From: Hymenobacter properus | GTDB taxonomy: Bacteria > Bacteroidota > Bacteroidia > Cytophagales > Hymenobacteraceae | Reading direction: 5' to 3' | Length of the DNA: 64,000 bases | NCBI RefSeq assembly: GCF_015694735.1 | Contig: NZ_JADQDP010000008.1 | Span: forward strand, 1 to 64,000 | Part shown: positions 41,989-51,020 of the stretch, one piece after another | How the letters are laid out: each line of letters opens with the position of its first letter | Numbering within the stretch: position 1 is the stretch's first letter | Notes under the pieces: model-generated | Told to the model about the DNA's origin: nothing | The model's database searches: none | Seen by the model: the letters and a program-made list of their open reading frames with translations, nothing else | Translations under genes and position numbers: made by a program

Positions 41989-42915
41989 CTACTTGCAAGC
42001 CTGCACCAGCGCCGTCACGCTCAGCGTGGCCGTGGCATCGGTGGTGTAGTTGTCGTTGTTCACGCACACGAACAGCTGGCGGGTGCCGGGCGGCAAGGTA
42101 ATGGGCCGGGTTTCCTGGGGTGTATTCAACGCGGCACGCAGGCAAGCCTGGGCGTTTGCAATGGTGCCTTTGGTGGCCAGAAACTGGTCGGCGGCGGCCG
42201 GGTCGGCGGTGATGTACCAGTGGCACTTGGTGCTGACCGTGGGCGGGGCGTTATTGCCCTGCCTGGTCAGGGCCGAGGCCGCGGTGCCCAGCAGGGCCGG
42301 GGCGGCCGTCCCGCCGCTGCCCACCACGGCGGCCACGGCCAGCGCCGTGGACCACGACACCGGCGGCTGCCCCTCGTCGCGCACGTCGAGCTTGTAAACA
42401 ATGCCCACCGTGCCGTCGGGAATATCCACCGTGAACACCTTGCGGCTGGTGTGCATGCAGTTGCTGCAATGAATGGTGGCATTGCTCAGCGGCAGCGCGT
42501 CCTGCATCACCGAGCGGCACTTGATTTCGCGGCCGTCTTCGCGCCAGCTCTTGTAGTCCGCCTGCTGCTGGCCGTTTACGTAGGTGCCGCGAAAGCTGGG
42601 CTGGCCGTTTTGATGCCAGCCGCAGCAAATGCCCGTGGGTTTGTCAGGGCCTTCGCTGGCTAGCTTGCCTTCCCACTGTTTCTTCCACGAGGGGTAATAA
42701 TAGTTGCGCACGGTTCCCACGGCTTTACCCGCCGCGTCGTGGTGGGCAATGCGGGCGTAGGAAACCTCCTCCAGGGTTTCGGTGCGCTCCCAGTCCCGGT
42801 CAAAGTACACGGTATCGGCGGGGGGCAAACTCACCGCCGCCGGCTTGGGCCGCTGGGCCAGCGCGGGTAGGCAAAACAGGAATAACAGGGTATGGAGAGC
42901 GTAGCGTTTTATCAT
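41989..42915 (-). CDS. Secreted protein with MORN/YwqK-like repeats
   Basis: A 308-residue protein with a signal peptide (LLFLFCLPALAQ). The middle region reads GICCGWHQNGQPSFRGTYVN followed by WREDGREI, which fits MORN/YwqK-type repeats. The C-terminal part has an Ala/Gly-rich, possibly membrane-associated stretch and ends with several cysteines (ACLRAAL, LFVCVNND, ALVQACK). I cannot assign a role. It converges with the DUF6122 gene and is divergent from the gene at 43205. Confidence 0.55.
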   Translation of the reverse strand: MIKRYALHTLLFLFCLPALAQRPKPAAVSLPPADTVYFDRDWERTETLEEVSYARIAHHDAAGKAVGTVRNYYYPSWKKQWEGKLASEGPDKPTGICCGWHQNGQPSFRGTYVNGQQQADYKSWREDGREIKCRSVMQDALPLSNATIHCSNCMHTSRKVFTVDIPDGTVGIVYKLDVRDEGQPPVSWSTALAVAAVVGSGGTAAPALLGTAASALTRQGNNAPPTVSTKCHWYITADPAAADQFLATKGTIANAQACLRAALNTPQETRPITLPPGTRQLFVCVNNDNYTTDATATLSVTALVQACK

Positions 42916-43204
42916 CGTGCGAAAGCAGGTAGAATTAAGCGGATTGCGGTCGGTAAATATAGCAGGCTGTTTTTTGGGGTAGTATGCCTGGCCAGCCCCG
43001 GGGTTAAGCCCGCCCTATATGGCGATGCCCGGCGGCCAAACTGGTTTGCCGGCTGCCGGGCGGACCTGATTAAGGTCACGCAGGATGGCGGTATTAATCA
43101 TGGTGGCAGGACGGCTCCGCTGCGACCTTCACCGGGTCTTGCAACACCGCTCAAGCCATCTGCGGACTGGAATTGGCAGAGCCCACTTTTCACTGTTTCC
43201 GACC
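42916..43204. other. Intergenic stretch between divergent genes
   Basis: About 290 nt. It must hold the promoters of both the secreted MORN-like gene and the gene at 43205. I find no clear -7 box, no terminator and no repeat. Confidence 0.3.
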
Positions 43205-43795
43205 ATGCGAACCTCCCTCTTCTTACTCATGAGCCTGCTTTCGTCGGCCGATTGCATGGCGCAAACGGCTCCGCTGGGCGGCGGACTCTATAAATCCGCC
43301 GAGGACTTTCGTCAGCACCACCTCACGCTGGCCGTGAACTGCCTGACCGAAACCCATAAGCTGCGCCTGCACGAATTCAATGGCAAGCCTTACGTGACGG
43401 TCGTGCACGCTGGCAAGCCCTACCAGGTAGCCAAAGACCGCCTGTTCGGGTTTCGCGACTGCGACGGGCACGAGTACCGTTTCGCGGCACGCAACGAGCA
43501 TTACCCCATCCTGAATCCCGGCGAGGAACTGCTGCTTTACAAGGTGGAGCAACCCACCGTGGGGAAGAACCCCGGCTCCGTGCGACTGTACTTCAGCCCA
43601 ACGGCCGCCGCGCCCATTCAGCCCCTGACCCTGCTGGCCCTGAAACAGGCTTTCCTCGACAATCACCGCTTTCATGATTTGCTCGATGCCCAGCTCCCGC
43701 CGGGCACTGACCTGACCGCCTACGACCAGATGCACCACATGACCAAGCTCAACTGGCTGCTGCACCAAAGCCGGCCAACAACGGCGGCGAAGTAA
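43205..43795 (+). CDS. Secreted protein of unknown function
   Basis: About 196 residues from the ATG at 43205, with a signal peptide (LFLLMSLLSSADCMAQ). The sequence has DGHEYRFAARNEHYPILNPG in the middle and a helical C-terminus (LALKQAFLDNHRFHDLLD). No motif is known to me. It is alone on its strand, 168 nt before the recombinase gene and not clearly co-transcribed with it. Confidence 0.6.
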   Translation: MRTSLFLLMSLLSSADCMAQTAPLGGGLYKSAEDFRQHHLTLAVNCLTETHKLRLHEFNGKPYVTVVHAGKPYQVAKDRLFGFRDCDGHEYRFAARNEHYPILNPGEELLLYKVEQPTVGKNPGSVRLYFSPTAAAPIQPLTLLALKQAFLDNHRFHDLLDAQLPPGTDLTAYDQMHHMTKLNWLLHQSRPTTAAK

Positions 43796-43913
43796 GGCGA
43801 AGTGCGGGCGGAAATTTGCACAAGCACAACAGGCCGAACCTCATAATTGAATTGCCCGCTTTCTCAATAAACTTAGGTTCCATAATACTTAGTTATCGGA
43901 CCTAATTTTTGCG

Positions 43914-43921
43914 TACATTTG
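43914..43921 (+). promoter_or_regulatory. -7 element of the tyrosine recombinase gene
   Basis: TACATTTG, an exact match to TAnnTTTG, 43 nt before the ATG. Confidence 0.55.
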
Positions 43922-43941
43922 GAGCGCACTTGCAGTCCCAA

Positions 43942-43957
43942 TTTTGCAATTGCAAAA
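43942..43957. promoter_or_regulatory. 16-bp palindrome in the recombinase leader
   Basis: TTTTGCAATTGCAAAA is perfect and lies between the predicted transcription start and the ATG, 6 nt before it. It could be an operator or a recombination core. A relative is at 46556. Confidence 0.5.
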
Positions 43958-43963
43958 ACATAG

Positions 43964-44971
43964 ATGGTACCAAAGGGAAAAAAGAACCTACCGGCCGTGA
44001 CCGGCGAGCTGCCGGCCCTGGCGCTGGCCAACGACCTGGCCGGCCAAGTTGCACCCAACGTCGGACGCTACTTAACCCTCGGCCTCGAAGGCGCGGATAA
44101 TACCCGCTTGGCGTACTCGGCCGACCTGCGCAGCTACGAAGCCTTCTGCGCCGCGCACGAGTTCACGCCCTGGCCGGCCGCCGTGGCCACGCTCGCCAGC
44201 TACGTTGCCCACCTGGCCGACATCCCGCGCAAGCTGGCCACCATCAACCGGCACCTAGCCGCCATCGAGAAAAACCACCAGCTGCTCGGGCTGCCCTCCG
44301 CCATCAGCGCGCCGGCGCTGGACGTGCTGCGCAAGGGTGTGGCCCGCGCCGTGGGCAAAAAGCAGAAGCAGGCCCCGGCCTTCTCGGTCGCCCACCTCAA
44401 AAAGTGCATTAGCGAGCTGGACCTGACTCGGCCCGAAGGTGTACGCGCGCGCGCACTCCTATTAATAGGCTTCACTGGCGCCTTTCGCCGCTCCGAGCTG
44501 GTGGGCCTGAACCTGGAACACATCGAGCTGACCGATGCGGCCCTCATCCTGAGCCTGCCCAAAAGCAAAACCAACCAGGCCGGGGAGTTGGAGCAAAAAG
44601 CTGTTTTCTACGCTTCCAACCCTCTGTTCTGTCCCATCCGGGCCTACAAGGCCTGGGTGGAACTGTTGGGGGAGCGCAGCGAGGGACCGGTGTTCGTGTC
44701 GCTCTCGCGGGGCAAAACCGGTGAAGCGGGCACTCCTTCACGTCGGCGGCTGTCGGACCGGCGCGTGAACCTGCTGGTGAAGGAGCACCTGGGCGAGAAG
44801 TATTCGGCCCACTCCCTGCGCGCTTCCTTTATCACCACCGCTAAGCTCAACGGGCAGTCCAACGAGTTTATCAAAAACCAGACGAAGCAGAAAACGGACG
44901 CCATGATTAGCCGCTACTCCCGGCTCGACGATATCATCGCCTACAACGCGGCGCACTCGCTGGGTTTGTAA
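43964..44971 (+). CDS. Tyrosine recombinase (phage integrase family)
   Basis: A 335-residue recombinase of full length. The N-terminal SAM-like domain has TRLAYSADLRSYEAFC. The catalytic residues are visible: Arg in GAFRRSELVGL (about residue 175), HSLRASF with HxxR (about 283), and the nucleophile Tyr in ISRYSRLDDI (about 319). KSKTNQ supplies the lysine. It could serve element mobility or resolve multimers of a plasmid. It has its own promoter and a 16-bp palindrome. Sequence does not tell the target site. Confidence 0.92.
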   Translation: MVPKGKKNLPAVTGELPALALANDLAGQVAPNVGRYLTLGLEGADNTRLAYSADLRSYEAFCAAHEFTPWPAAVATLASYVAHLADIPRKLATINRHLAAIEKNHQLLGLPSAISAPALDVLRKGVARAVGKKQKQAPAFSVAHLKKCISELDLTRPEGVRARALLLIGFTGAFRRSELVGLNLEHIELTDAALILSLPKSKTNQAGELEQKAVFYASNPLFCPIRAYKAWVELLGERSEGPVFVSLSRGKTGEAGTPSRRRLSDRRVNLLVKEHLGEKYSAHSLRASFITTAKLNGQSNEFIKNQTKQKTDAMISRYSRLDDIIAYNAAHSLGL

Positions 44972-44995
44972 CTTGGCGCACCTATTATATAAGGT

Positions 44996-45364
44996 ATGGA
45001 AAACCTGCTCCAGCCCCGACACCCACTCGATAAGTACCACCAGTCGCAGTTGGAATTCCTGGCTGCACTCCCCAAAGAGCAGCGGGCCGAGCACGCCCGC
45101 CTGTTCCGGCTGGGCAATGCCAGCTACCACTACCAGCAGCAGGGCGTGGGCGCAATCACCGAAGCCGACTACCTGGACTGGCTCGAAGGCTTGCCCGCCA
45201 ACATGCGCCGCGTGGTCGAACAGGAAGGCTTTGAGCAAAGCAAAAGCAGCCTGGCGCTACGCCGGCACGCGCTGGAACGGCGCGACCAGGGCTATTCTGC
45301 CTTTATGCAGGCCATTCTGTCGCCCGAAGACTGGGAATATCAACAAAGCGTTGCCACTTCTTGA
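44996..45364 (+). CDS. Small unknown protein after the recombinase
   Basis: A 122-residue, all-helical, soluble protein starting 25 nt after the recombinase stop, so probably co-transcribed. It is rich in Gln, Leu, Glu and Arg (LEFLAALPKEQRAEHARLFR) and has AYHYQQQG-type aromatic turns. I do not know the family. It could be an accessory to the recombinase, for example a directionality factor, but it lacks a winged-helix motif. Confidence 0.6.
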   Translation: MENLLQPRHPLDKYHQSQLEFLAALPKEQRAEHARLFRLGNASYHYQQQGVGAITEADYLDWLEGLPANMRRVVEQEGFEQSKSSLALRRHALERRDQGYSAFMQAILSPEDWEYQQSVATS

Positions 45365-45422
45365 ATTGCTTTACCTCTTTCCCGCTGTGATGTAGGGTGG
45401 TCATATGTCAACTGAGCAAGAG

Positions 45423-46445
45423 CTAGCTCACGGCTAGGGTGGCCATCTGGTGAAATGCTGCTTCGTCCAGTCGGTAACGGTCATTGATGGTCAACGAGCT
45501 CCGACTATTGAAGAGGGCATAGTTCACCGCGTTATAGGCCAGCCACAGATTGGCTGGAGTTTCCAGTTCCCGCTCTTCTTTTTGCAGGCGTTCCAGCGCG
45601 GTTCGGGCCAGCATCTTAGGCAGGCCAGTTTCAGCCAGGAGTTTTTCACGGTCGATTGGTGCAGCCTGATGAGCCAATTGCTGATACACCTGCGCCGTGA
45701 GCGAACCCTGCTGCCGCTTAAAGGCTTGAAAAATCTCGGCCAAATGCTGTTCAAACCATTCCAGACTTAGGCCTTTGTGGGTGAATTTCTTTTGCATCAA
45801 TACTTCCACTTCCTGCTCACCCTCACGCCTGGTTACCTCGGTGAGCCCACGTTCCTCCACTCGTCTGGCATCCTTATGTTTTTTAGGTTTGCCATTAGCC
45901 AGCCAGGTTAGGTAGTCATCCATGTTCAGGTAGTCGTCGGCCCATCCCATTAAGCCATTCGAGCAAATCCGCCGGTAATAGCTAACCCGCATTTTTAACT
46001 CGGTATGCTCCTGCCGGTATTCTTTCAATGCCGTACCCTGCAAGGTCAGGGGTGTTTTGCCTGAGTAGGAGTTGTTGATAATTAGCGAGTGAGATAGAAT
46101 GTCTGCCGGACCATTTGCCGACTGGATGGCAATTTCTGTGGGCAGAATCAGGGTAATGCTGAACTCGCCTTGCGCTGTATAGCGCACATCCAACTTGTGG
46201 CCAGCGAAATGCTCATCCGCTACCCGGCGAAGTAACTCATTTGGCACTAAGCTGTACTCAGCGCTCTGCAGAGCGAAGATACTTTTATGTCCCGGTGACA
46301 TTTCACCGATAATAGCCAGCCTTCGGTCACTAGGTAGCAGCGCGTAGCCTTCGGGCAGCAACTCAATCAAAGGCTTCGTTTCGACTGGGAAGCAGATAGG
46401 TTCCCACTGCGTAGTGCGGTCAAGAGTGATGCTTTGCTGACTCAT
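45423..46445 (-). CDS. DUF932 plasmid/phage-type protein
   Basis: A 340-residue protein. The mid-part IINNSYSGKTPLTLQG, RRICSNGLMGWADDY and the C-terminal LWLAYNAVNYALFNSRS match DUF932, a family found mainly on phages, plasmids and conjugative elements; function unknown. Its presence supports a mobile replicon. It is convergent with the recombinase transcript and has an AT-rich upstream region with palindromes. Confidence 0.75.
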   Translation of the reverse strand: MSQQSITLDRTTQWEPICFPVETKPLIELLPEGYALLPSDRRLAIIGEMSPGHKSIFALQSAEYSLVPNELLRRVADEHFAGHKLDVRYTAQGEFSITLILPTEIAIQSANGPADILSHSLIINNSYSGKTPLTLQGTALKEYRQEHTELKMRVSYYRRICSNGLMGWADDYLNMDDYLTWLANGKPKKHKDARRVEERGLTEVTRREGEQEVEVLMQKKFTHKGLSLEWFEQHLAEIFQAFKRQQGSLTAQVYQQLAHQAAPIDREKLLAETGLPKMLARTALERLQKEERELETPANLWLAYNAVNYALFNSRSSLTINDRYRLDEAAFHQMATLAVS

Positions 46446-46527
46446 AAAACAGGGCTCTAAAGGAAGTACTAATGTACGATTATTTTTTTGAAATTGTTAT
46501 TTTACATTTATTGAAATACAGTTGCGA

Positions 46528-46545
46528 TATAACAATTGCGTTATA
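46528..46545. promoter_or_regulatory. Inverted repeat near the DUF932 promoter
   Basis: TATAAC and GTTATA flank AATTGC, so the core contains ACAATTGC. It lies about 85 nt upstream of the DUF932 start. Confidence 0.45.
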
Positions 46546-46555
46546 AAGACTGTTA

Positions 46556-46571
46556 TTTTACAATTGTAAAA
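46556..46571. promoter_or_regulatory. 16-bp palindrome TTTTACAATTGTAAAA
   Basis: A perfect palindrome, sharing TTTT-CAATTG-AAAA with the recombinase site at 43942. It lies between the DUF932 gene and the small gene at 46656. Confidence 0.5.
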
Positions 46572-46655
46572 ATTTATGCTTCGTAGGTTCTTTTCATTGC
46601 CGTGGTATGAATTCGATTTTCCGTTGCACATTTATGAACACTCACCTCTTTTCTC

Positions 46656-46874
46656 ATGCGTATTTCCCCAGTGTGGTTCCCTGATACTCAATTTAAAAGC
46701 ATCCTAGAGCCGGCCGTACCGAATGAAGGTGCTCGTGTATATCACGATAATGACCAATGTAGCGCAGTGCGCTTCGCGCACAATTCGCCTACGCCCTACT
46801 CAGGACGAGAAGGCCTCAGCCACTGCTTCCATTGCCAGCAACAACATGAGCGCGAAGCCCTTGGGGTAATTTAG
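46656..46874 (+). CDS. Small Cys/His protein
   Basis: A 72-residue protein. It ends with RVYHDNDQCSAVRFAHNS and GLSHCFHCQQQHEREALGV. The VYHDNDQC start and CFHC end fit a small zinc-finger-like family common in Bacteroidetes. The protein is short and the assignment is weak, but the pattern argues that it is coding. It is not near a partner. Confidence 0.45.
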   Translation: MRISPVWFPDTQFKSILEPAVPNEGARVYHDNDQCSAVRFAHNSPTPYSGREGLSHCFHCQQQHEREALGVI

Positions 46875-46885
46875 AAACCTAGTTG

Positions 46886-48886
46886 CTATTGGTCGCCCAA
46901 AACGCGTCGCCACCAGCTTTGTTTTTTGCCCATCTGTACTTCCAAGAAGGCTTCCAGCTCGTCCTTTTTAAAGACCAGCCGGTCACCCTGTCGGCTGCTA
47001 CTTAGCAGGTAGTCGGGAATGTCCTTGCGCAGTTTGCGCAGCGTCATGGGCTCCATGATGAGCACGGCCCGGGTGCCGCTGATTTGCCAGGCGGTAGGGT
47101 TGTGCTGCAGGATTTCGAGTAACTCCGTTCGCACTTTGTCATGCTTGCCACGGGTGTAGCCATCGAGCGAAACCACGGTGCACCACGCGGGCAGCTCCGT
47201 TTGCGGGTGCAAGGACTCACGAAACATCGCGACCAGAATTTCGCTGGAAAACGTGAGAATATCCAGCGGGAAGCCCTCCGTTTGCAACTTCTCGCAGACG
47301 CGCAGCAGGTAGCGCCGGTAGAAGGCGGTGCCGAGCTGCGACTTGAGGCGCTTGACTTGGCGGGCCAGGGTGCGGCTCACGCCGGTGTGGTCGGGCAGCG
47401 AGGCATCAGTGTAGAGCACGAGGCAGCGCTTGCGAATCTCAGTTTCGAAGCTGTCCTTCTCCTGGTTCATCGAGAGCACCACGGCAGGGTACTGGCCCAC
47501 CAGGTGGTCTTCCTTGATGAGGGCCACGGCGTGGGAATTGAAACGGGTAGCGTCCAGGTCGTCGAACGCCAGCGGGTAGCGCTGGTTCTGCTCGCGCAGG
47601 CCGGCCACTTTCGACTTCGTGAACCAGTCCTTTTCCAGAAAGCCGTCGAGCCCGAACATGGACTTGAGCAGCAGCCGAATCAGCTCCGACTTGCCGCAGT
47701 TGCTGCGTCCATAGAGAATGCCGAAGATGGGGTAGTCGTAGATGAAGCCGTTGCGGGACGCGTCGTTGCGCAAATCGCACAGGAACGGGCTCAAGTACAG
47801 CCAGCACTGGAAGGTGAAGTAGTCGCGGGCCAGCTTGTCAGTGTTGCCATGAAACTGCTCGTAGCCGGCGAAATATTCAATCAGCAGGGCGGCATCGGCG
47901 GCCACGTCGGCATCGGCTACATTCAGCGACCAGGGCTGGCCGCCTCGCGTGACGCGGGCTGTGCGCCAGTCCACGGTCACGGTTTCCTCGTCGTTGTGCT
48001 CGGCCGTGCGCTGGTTGGATTTAACGTAGCGAATGCCTTCGGTGGCAATCTTGCGGTCCACGCGCACCGCGTTTTTGCTGGTCACAAGCTGGGCGGCCAG
48101 CTCGGTCAGCACTTTGGGTGGGCGTTGGGCCAGGAACTTCTCAATGACGACCGGCCCCGGAGGGGCCTGCTCAATCACGTAGATGGTAGGCAGGCCGTTG
48201 CTGGCCGTGGCGCGGGCGGGGTTAAAAATTGGCAGGTGGGAGGCATCAAGCCGCTCGTCGGTGAATGCCTCTTCGGCCACGGGCGCAGCCGACTGCTCCC
48301 GGATTGCGAGGTACTTGGCCTGCTTGGCTTCCCAGGCCACGGGGTCGTTGTCGAATACGTAGAAGCTTTCGTTCTGCACGCCGCCAAAGCCGCGCTCCGA
48401 GAGGTTGGCGCTGCCGGCCAGCACGCGGGTGTCGCCGGTGGTGCTGTTTTCGAGTAGGAACAGCTTTTCGTGCGATACCAGCTGCTGCACCACGAAAAAG
48501 CGCAGCGTGCCGGCCGCAATACGGGCATGCAGGTCGGAGCTTTTGCCATCAGACTGACCTAATGCTCCGGTCAGCTCCTCCCGGATTTCGCTGAGCAGCA
48601 GCGTTTGGAAGTGCAGCAGCTTGGTGGCGTCGTTGATGATGTCTTCGCGGCCGAAGATGATTTCCACGTCGGGGCACCAAGCAGCCAGGCGGGCTATCAT
48701 CGAGATGCTGTTGGAATAGGTGAGCACCCGCACCCGGTCGTAGCCGCTGAACAGCTGCGCAGCGGTGCTCGTGGCGGCGCATTCGGCGCGGGCGTGCACT
48801 ACTTCCAGGCCCGGCTCGGGGGCGCGCTCGAATAGGCTGGGGGCCGCCGGCTTGGCGGTTTTGGCGGGGGCTTTAGATGAACTCAC
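46886..48886 (-). CDS. Phospholipase D-like nuclease fused to a P-loop ATPase
   Basis: A 666-residue protein of two parts. Residues 20-175 are a phospholipase D-like domain; its HKD-type motif is SHEKLFLLENSTTGD (about 137-151) plus LAGSANLSERGFGG. Only one HKD is present, so it probably dimerises. Residues 330-560 form a P-loop ATPase: LYGRSNCGKSELI (Walker A, about 388-398), LAFDDLD (Walker B, about 441), and VVLSMNQEKDSF (sensor). The C-terminus has a DNA-binding-like SRQGDRLVFKKDEL. PLD nucleases fused to ATPases suggest phage defence. I cannot place it in a named system. ATG at 48886. Confidence 0.7.
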   Translation of the reverse strand: MSSSKAPAKTAKPAAPSLFERAPEPGLEVVHARAECAATSTAAQLFSGYDRVRVLTYSNSISMIARLAAWCPDVEIIFGREDIINDATKLLHFQTLLLSEIREELTGALGQSDGKSSDLHARIAAGTLRFFVVQQLVSHEKLFLLENSTTGDTRVLAGSANLSERGFGGVQNESFYVFDNDPVAWEAKQAKYLAIREQSAAPVAEEAFTDERLDASHLPIFNPARATASNGLPTIYVIEQAPPGPVVIEKFLAQRPPKVLTELAAQLVTSKNAVRVDRKIATEGIRYVKSNQRTAEHNDEETVTVDWRTARVTRGGQPWSLNVADADVAADAALLIEYFAGYEQFHGNTDKLARDYFTFQCWLYLSPFLCDLRNDASRNGFIYDYPIFGILYGRSNCGKSELIRLLLKSMFGLDGFLEKDWFTKSKVAGLREQNQRYPLAFDDLDATRFNSHAVALIKEDHLVGQYPAVVLSMNQEKDSFETEIRKRCLVLYTDASLPDHTGVSRTLARQVKRLKSQLGTAFYRRYLLRVCEKLQTEGFPLDILTFSSEILVAMFRESLHPQTELPAWCTVVSLDGYTRGKHDKVRTELLEILQHNPTAWQISGTRAVLIMEPMTLRKLRKDIPDYLLSSSRQGDRLVFKKDELEAFLEVQMGKKQSWWRRVLGDQ

Positions 48887-48946
48887 CGGGTGGGATTAAG
48901 AGGGTAGCTGGTTGACTGGGCCACGTAGATTATCAGGCAGATACAA

Positions 48947-48954
48947 CGAAAGTA
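48947..48954 (-). promoter_or_regulatory. Candidate -7 element of the PLD-ATPase gene
   Basis: On the minus strand TACTTTCG, the common Cytophagales variant, about 60 nt upstream of the ATG. Between 48887 and 49145 nothing else but this and AT-rich spacer is seen. Confidence 0.4.
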
Positions 48955-49145
48955 TTGGGTCTGGCAAAGTAAACTATTGCCCGATGATTTCGGGCGCTGG
49001 CCGGACAGCAGCCTTAGTAAATCTTGTTTTCAGTTCTCTGAAAGTAATCAACTGCCGCCCGCTTAATTTTACTTTTTACCAACAGATAGCAAGGCTGTTG
49101 CGCATGTAGTGGGAATAACAGGCCGAAAAATAGTCTTCGGCGAAG

Positions 49146-49177
49146 GTTGTACAATTTTGTACAACGTGTTATATTTG
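49146..49177 (+). promoter_or_regulatory. Promoter with perfect 20-bp operator
   Basis: GTTGTACAATTTTGTACAAC (49146-49165) is a perfect inverted repeat; directly after it lies TATATTTG (49170-49177), the -7 box. The repeat covers the -33 area, so its binding would block RNA polymerase. The downstream gene encodes the likely binder, an Xre-ImmA/IrrE protein. Confidence 0.7.
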
Positions 49178-49198
49178 CCAAAAGAATTGGCATTCCCT

Positions 49199-50455
49199 AT
49201 GAGCGACAACTTTGCAAATGGCCCCGACCTCCCATCCGATTTGATGGATGAGGTGCTCAAGCTGCTGGCATCGTCCGATGCCCCTTCTTTGGCGAGCCTG
49301 ATTGAGCGCCGCCGCGAGGAGCTGGGGCTGTCGACGAAAGCAGCCAGCGAGATTCTGAGCATGACGCGCACCTCGTATGAGCGCCTGATAACGGGCGCGC
49401 TACAAAAGCTGGACGTGCTGACGGCCCTGAAGCTGGCGCACTTTCTCGACGTGAGCATTGAGCAGGTTATGAAGCTGGTGGCTGCTTCGGTGATGCCGGC
49501 CGAGGACTACAAGACGGTGGAGCGGGTGAAGGAGGCTTCATTCATCGTGCGGAACTTCGACGTGGCGCGCCTGCGTAAGCTCGGCTTCATCGAGTCGCTG
49601 GACTACGGGCACATCCGGGACAGGATAACCCACTACTTCGGGCTGAACTCCTTGTATGAGTACGGCACCGAGATGGCGGCCGTGCTCTACCACAAGTCCA
49701 ACACGCGGGTGGAGGACAAGATGAAGGCCTTCTGGATTATGTCGGCCGTGCAGCAATTCCAGCGCGTGCAGAACCCGAACCCGTTTGATATGCGGCAGGT
49801 GGAAAAGCTGGTGACGCAGATTCGGCGCTATACCCGGCAGGAACGGGGCGGTATGCTTACCGTGATGCGGGCGCTGTACGAGGCGGGTGTGACGGTGATT
49901 ATGCAGAAGGCGCTGCCCAGCACGGCCGTGCAGGGTGGCACGTTTATCATCAACAAAAAGCCCTGCATCGTCATCACGGACCACTTCAAGAGCTACCCCC
50001 GGCTCTGGTTTACGCTGCTACACGAGCTGGGCCACGTGCTGTTTCACCTTGATAAGCTGGCGGTTATTAAGTACCACCTGACGGAAGGGGTAGAAGACCT
50101 GTTTCTACTGGAAGAGCAAGCCAACCAGTTTGCCGACGAGCTGCTGCTGCCGCGGCAGAAGTACGAGTACATCAAGAATTATATCAACGTCGAGACGTTC
50201 GTGAACAGCTACGCGGCGCAGAACAACGTGCACCCCTCCATCATCTACTACCGCTACGCTATGGAGCTAAGCGAGAAGCAGGACAAGACGGGGTGGCAGT
50301 TTTACAGCCGGTTCATGCCCAAATCCGACGTGTGCACCGCCGGCCTGAGCCGCGCGCCCTGGCTGACGCTCGACACGTCGCTGGCGGCCGAAGGTGACGC
50401 CGTGCGCACCATCCTGGCTCCTACCTCCCAAAACACCCCGCAACCCGTTGCTTAG
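49199..50455 (+). CDS. Xre-family regulator with ImmA/IrrE metallopeptidase domain
   Basis: About 418 residues from the ATG at 49199 (MSDNFANG). The N-terminal Xre helix-turn-helix is LIERRREELGLSTKAASEIL, then a linker. The C-terminal ImmA/IrrE domain has LLHELGHVLFHLDK (HExxH, about residue 275) and EEQANQFADELLLP. ImmA/IrrE peptidases cut repressors when DNA damage or another signal occurs. Such fusions can both sense and cleave (family knowledge). A perfect palindrome sits in its promoter. The following two unknown genes are on the same strand. Confidence 0.85.
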   Translation: MSDNFANGPDLPSDLMDEVLKLLASSDAPSLASLIERRREELGLSTKAASEILSMTRTSYERLITGALQKLDVLTALKLAHFLDVSIEQVMKLVAASVMPAEDYKTVERVKEASFIVRNFDVARLRKLGFIESLDYGHIRDRITHYFGLNSLYEYGTEMAAVLYHKSNTRVEDKMKAFWIMSAVQQFQRVQNPNPFDMRQVEKLVTQIRRYTRQERGGMLTVMRALYEAGVTVIMQKALPSTAVQGGTFIINKKPCIVITDHFKSYPRLWFTLLHELGHVLFHLDKLAVIKYHLTEGVEDLFLLEEQANQFADELLLPRQKYEYIKNYINVETFVNSYAAQNNVHPSIIYYRYAMELSEKQDKTGWQFYSRFMPKSDVCTAGLSRAPWLTLDTSLAAEGDAVRTILAPTSQNTPQPVA

Positions 50456-50462
50456 CTGACCT

Positions 50463-50996
50463 ATGAAAGACAATTACGACCTCCCGAACGAAGACGAGTT
50501 CGACGAAAATCAGCCGCACGATTCCGAAAAGCAGGAAAGCGACGCGCAGGAGTTGGACTTTCTGGCCCGGCTCAAGCGCTTGTCCGATGACGCGCAGGAG
50601 GAAGCGGAGGGCCGGCAGGGAGCTTTTGCTTTCTCGCCAGAGGAAGAGGGGCAGGATGAGCCGTTTGGGGCCGAGTTTGCCGGCGACCAGCACAACCAGA
50701 AGGAATCCTACGACCTGAACTACGCCATTCGCCGCCTGCTGATGCAGGGGCTGCCGCGCGGCGAGGAAAACAAGGACCTGCGCCAGATGGTGTACGACGA
50801 GAAAAACTTGCTGCTGCGCGACGGCGTGGACCGCCCCGCGGGCGGCGGCACCATCGGGGCCGACAGCCGGCAGGCCAAGCCCTCGCTGGCGCGGGCGGCC
50901 TACGTGAAAACGCAGGCCTGGGCCGACCGGGGCGGCAGCGCCTACGACATCTTCCTGGAATACTACGACCTCAACAAGCAAATGCGCTTCCGCTAG
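50463..50996 (+). CDS. Acidic unknown protein of the defence island
   Basis: A 177-residue soluble, acidic protein. The N-terminal third is disordered, rich in Asp/Glu (NEDEFDENQPHDSEKQE). The rest has FGAEFAGDQHNQKESYDLNY, a Gly-rich GGGTIGADSRQ loop and a C-terminal helix pair (YDIFLEYYDLNKQMRFR). I know no family. It starts 8 nt after the regulator stop, so it is co-transcribed and may be its cleavage target or effector (inference). Confidence 0.6.
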   Translation: MKDNYDLPNEDEFDENQPHDSEKQESDAQELDFLARLKRLSDDAQEEAEGRQGAFAFSPEEEGQDEPFGAEFAGDQHNQKESYDLNYAIRRLLMQGLPRGEENKDLRQMVYDEKNLLLRDGVDRPAGGGTIGADSRQAKPSLARAAYVKTQAWADRGGSAYDIFLEYYDLNKQMRFR

Positions 50997-51020
50997 CCGG
51001 CCGCTGCATCGTAGGCCAGT

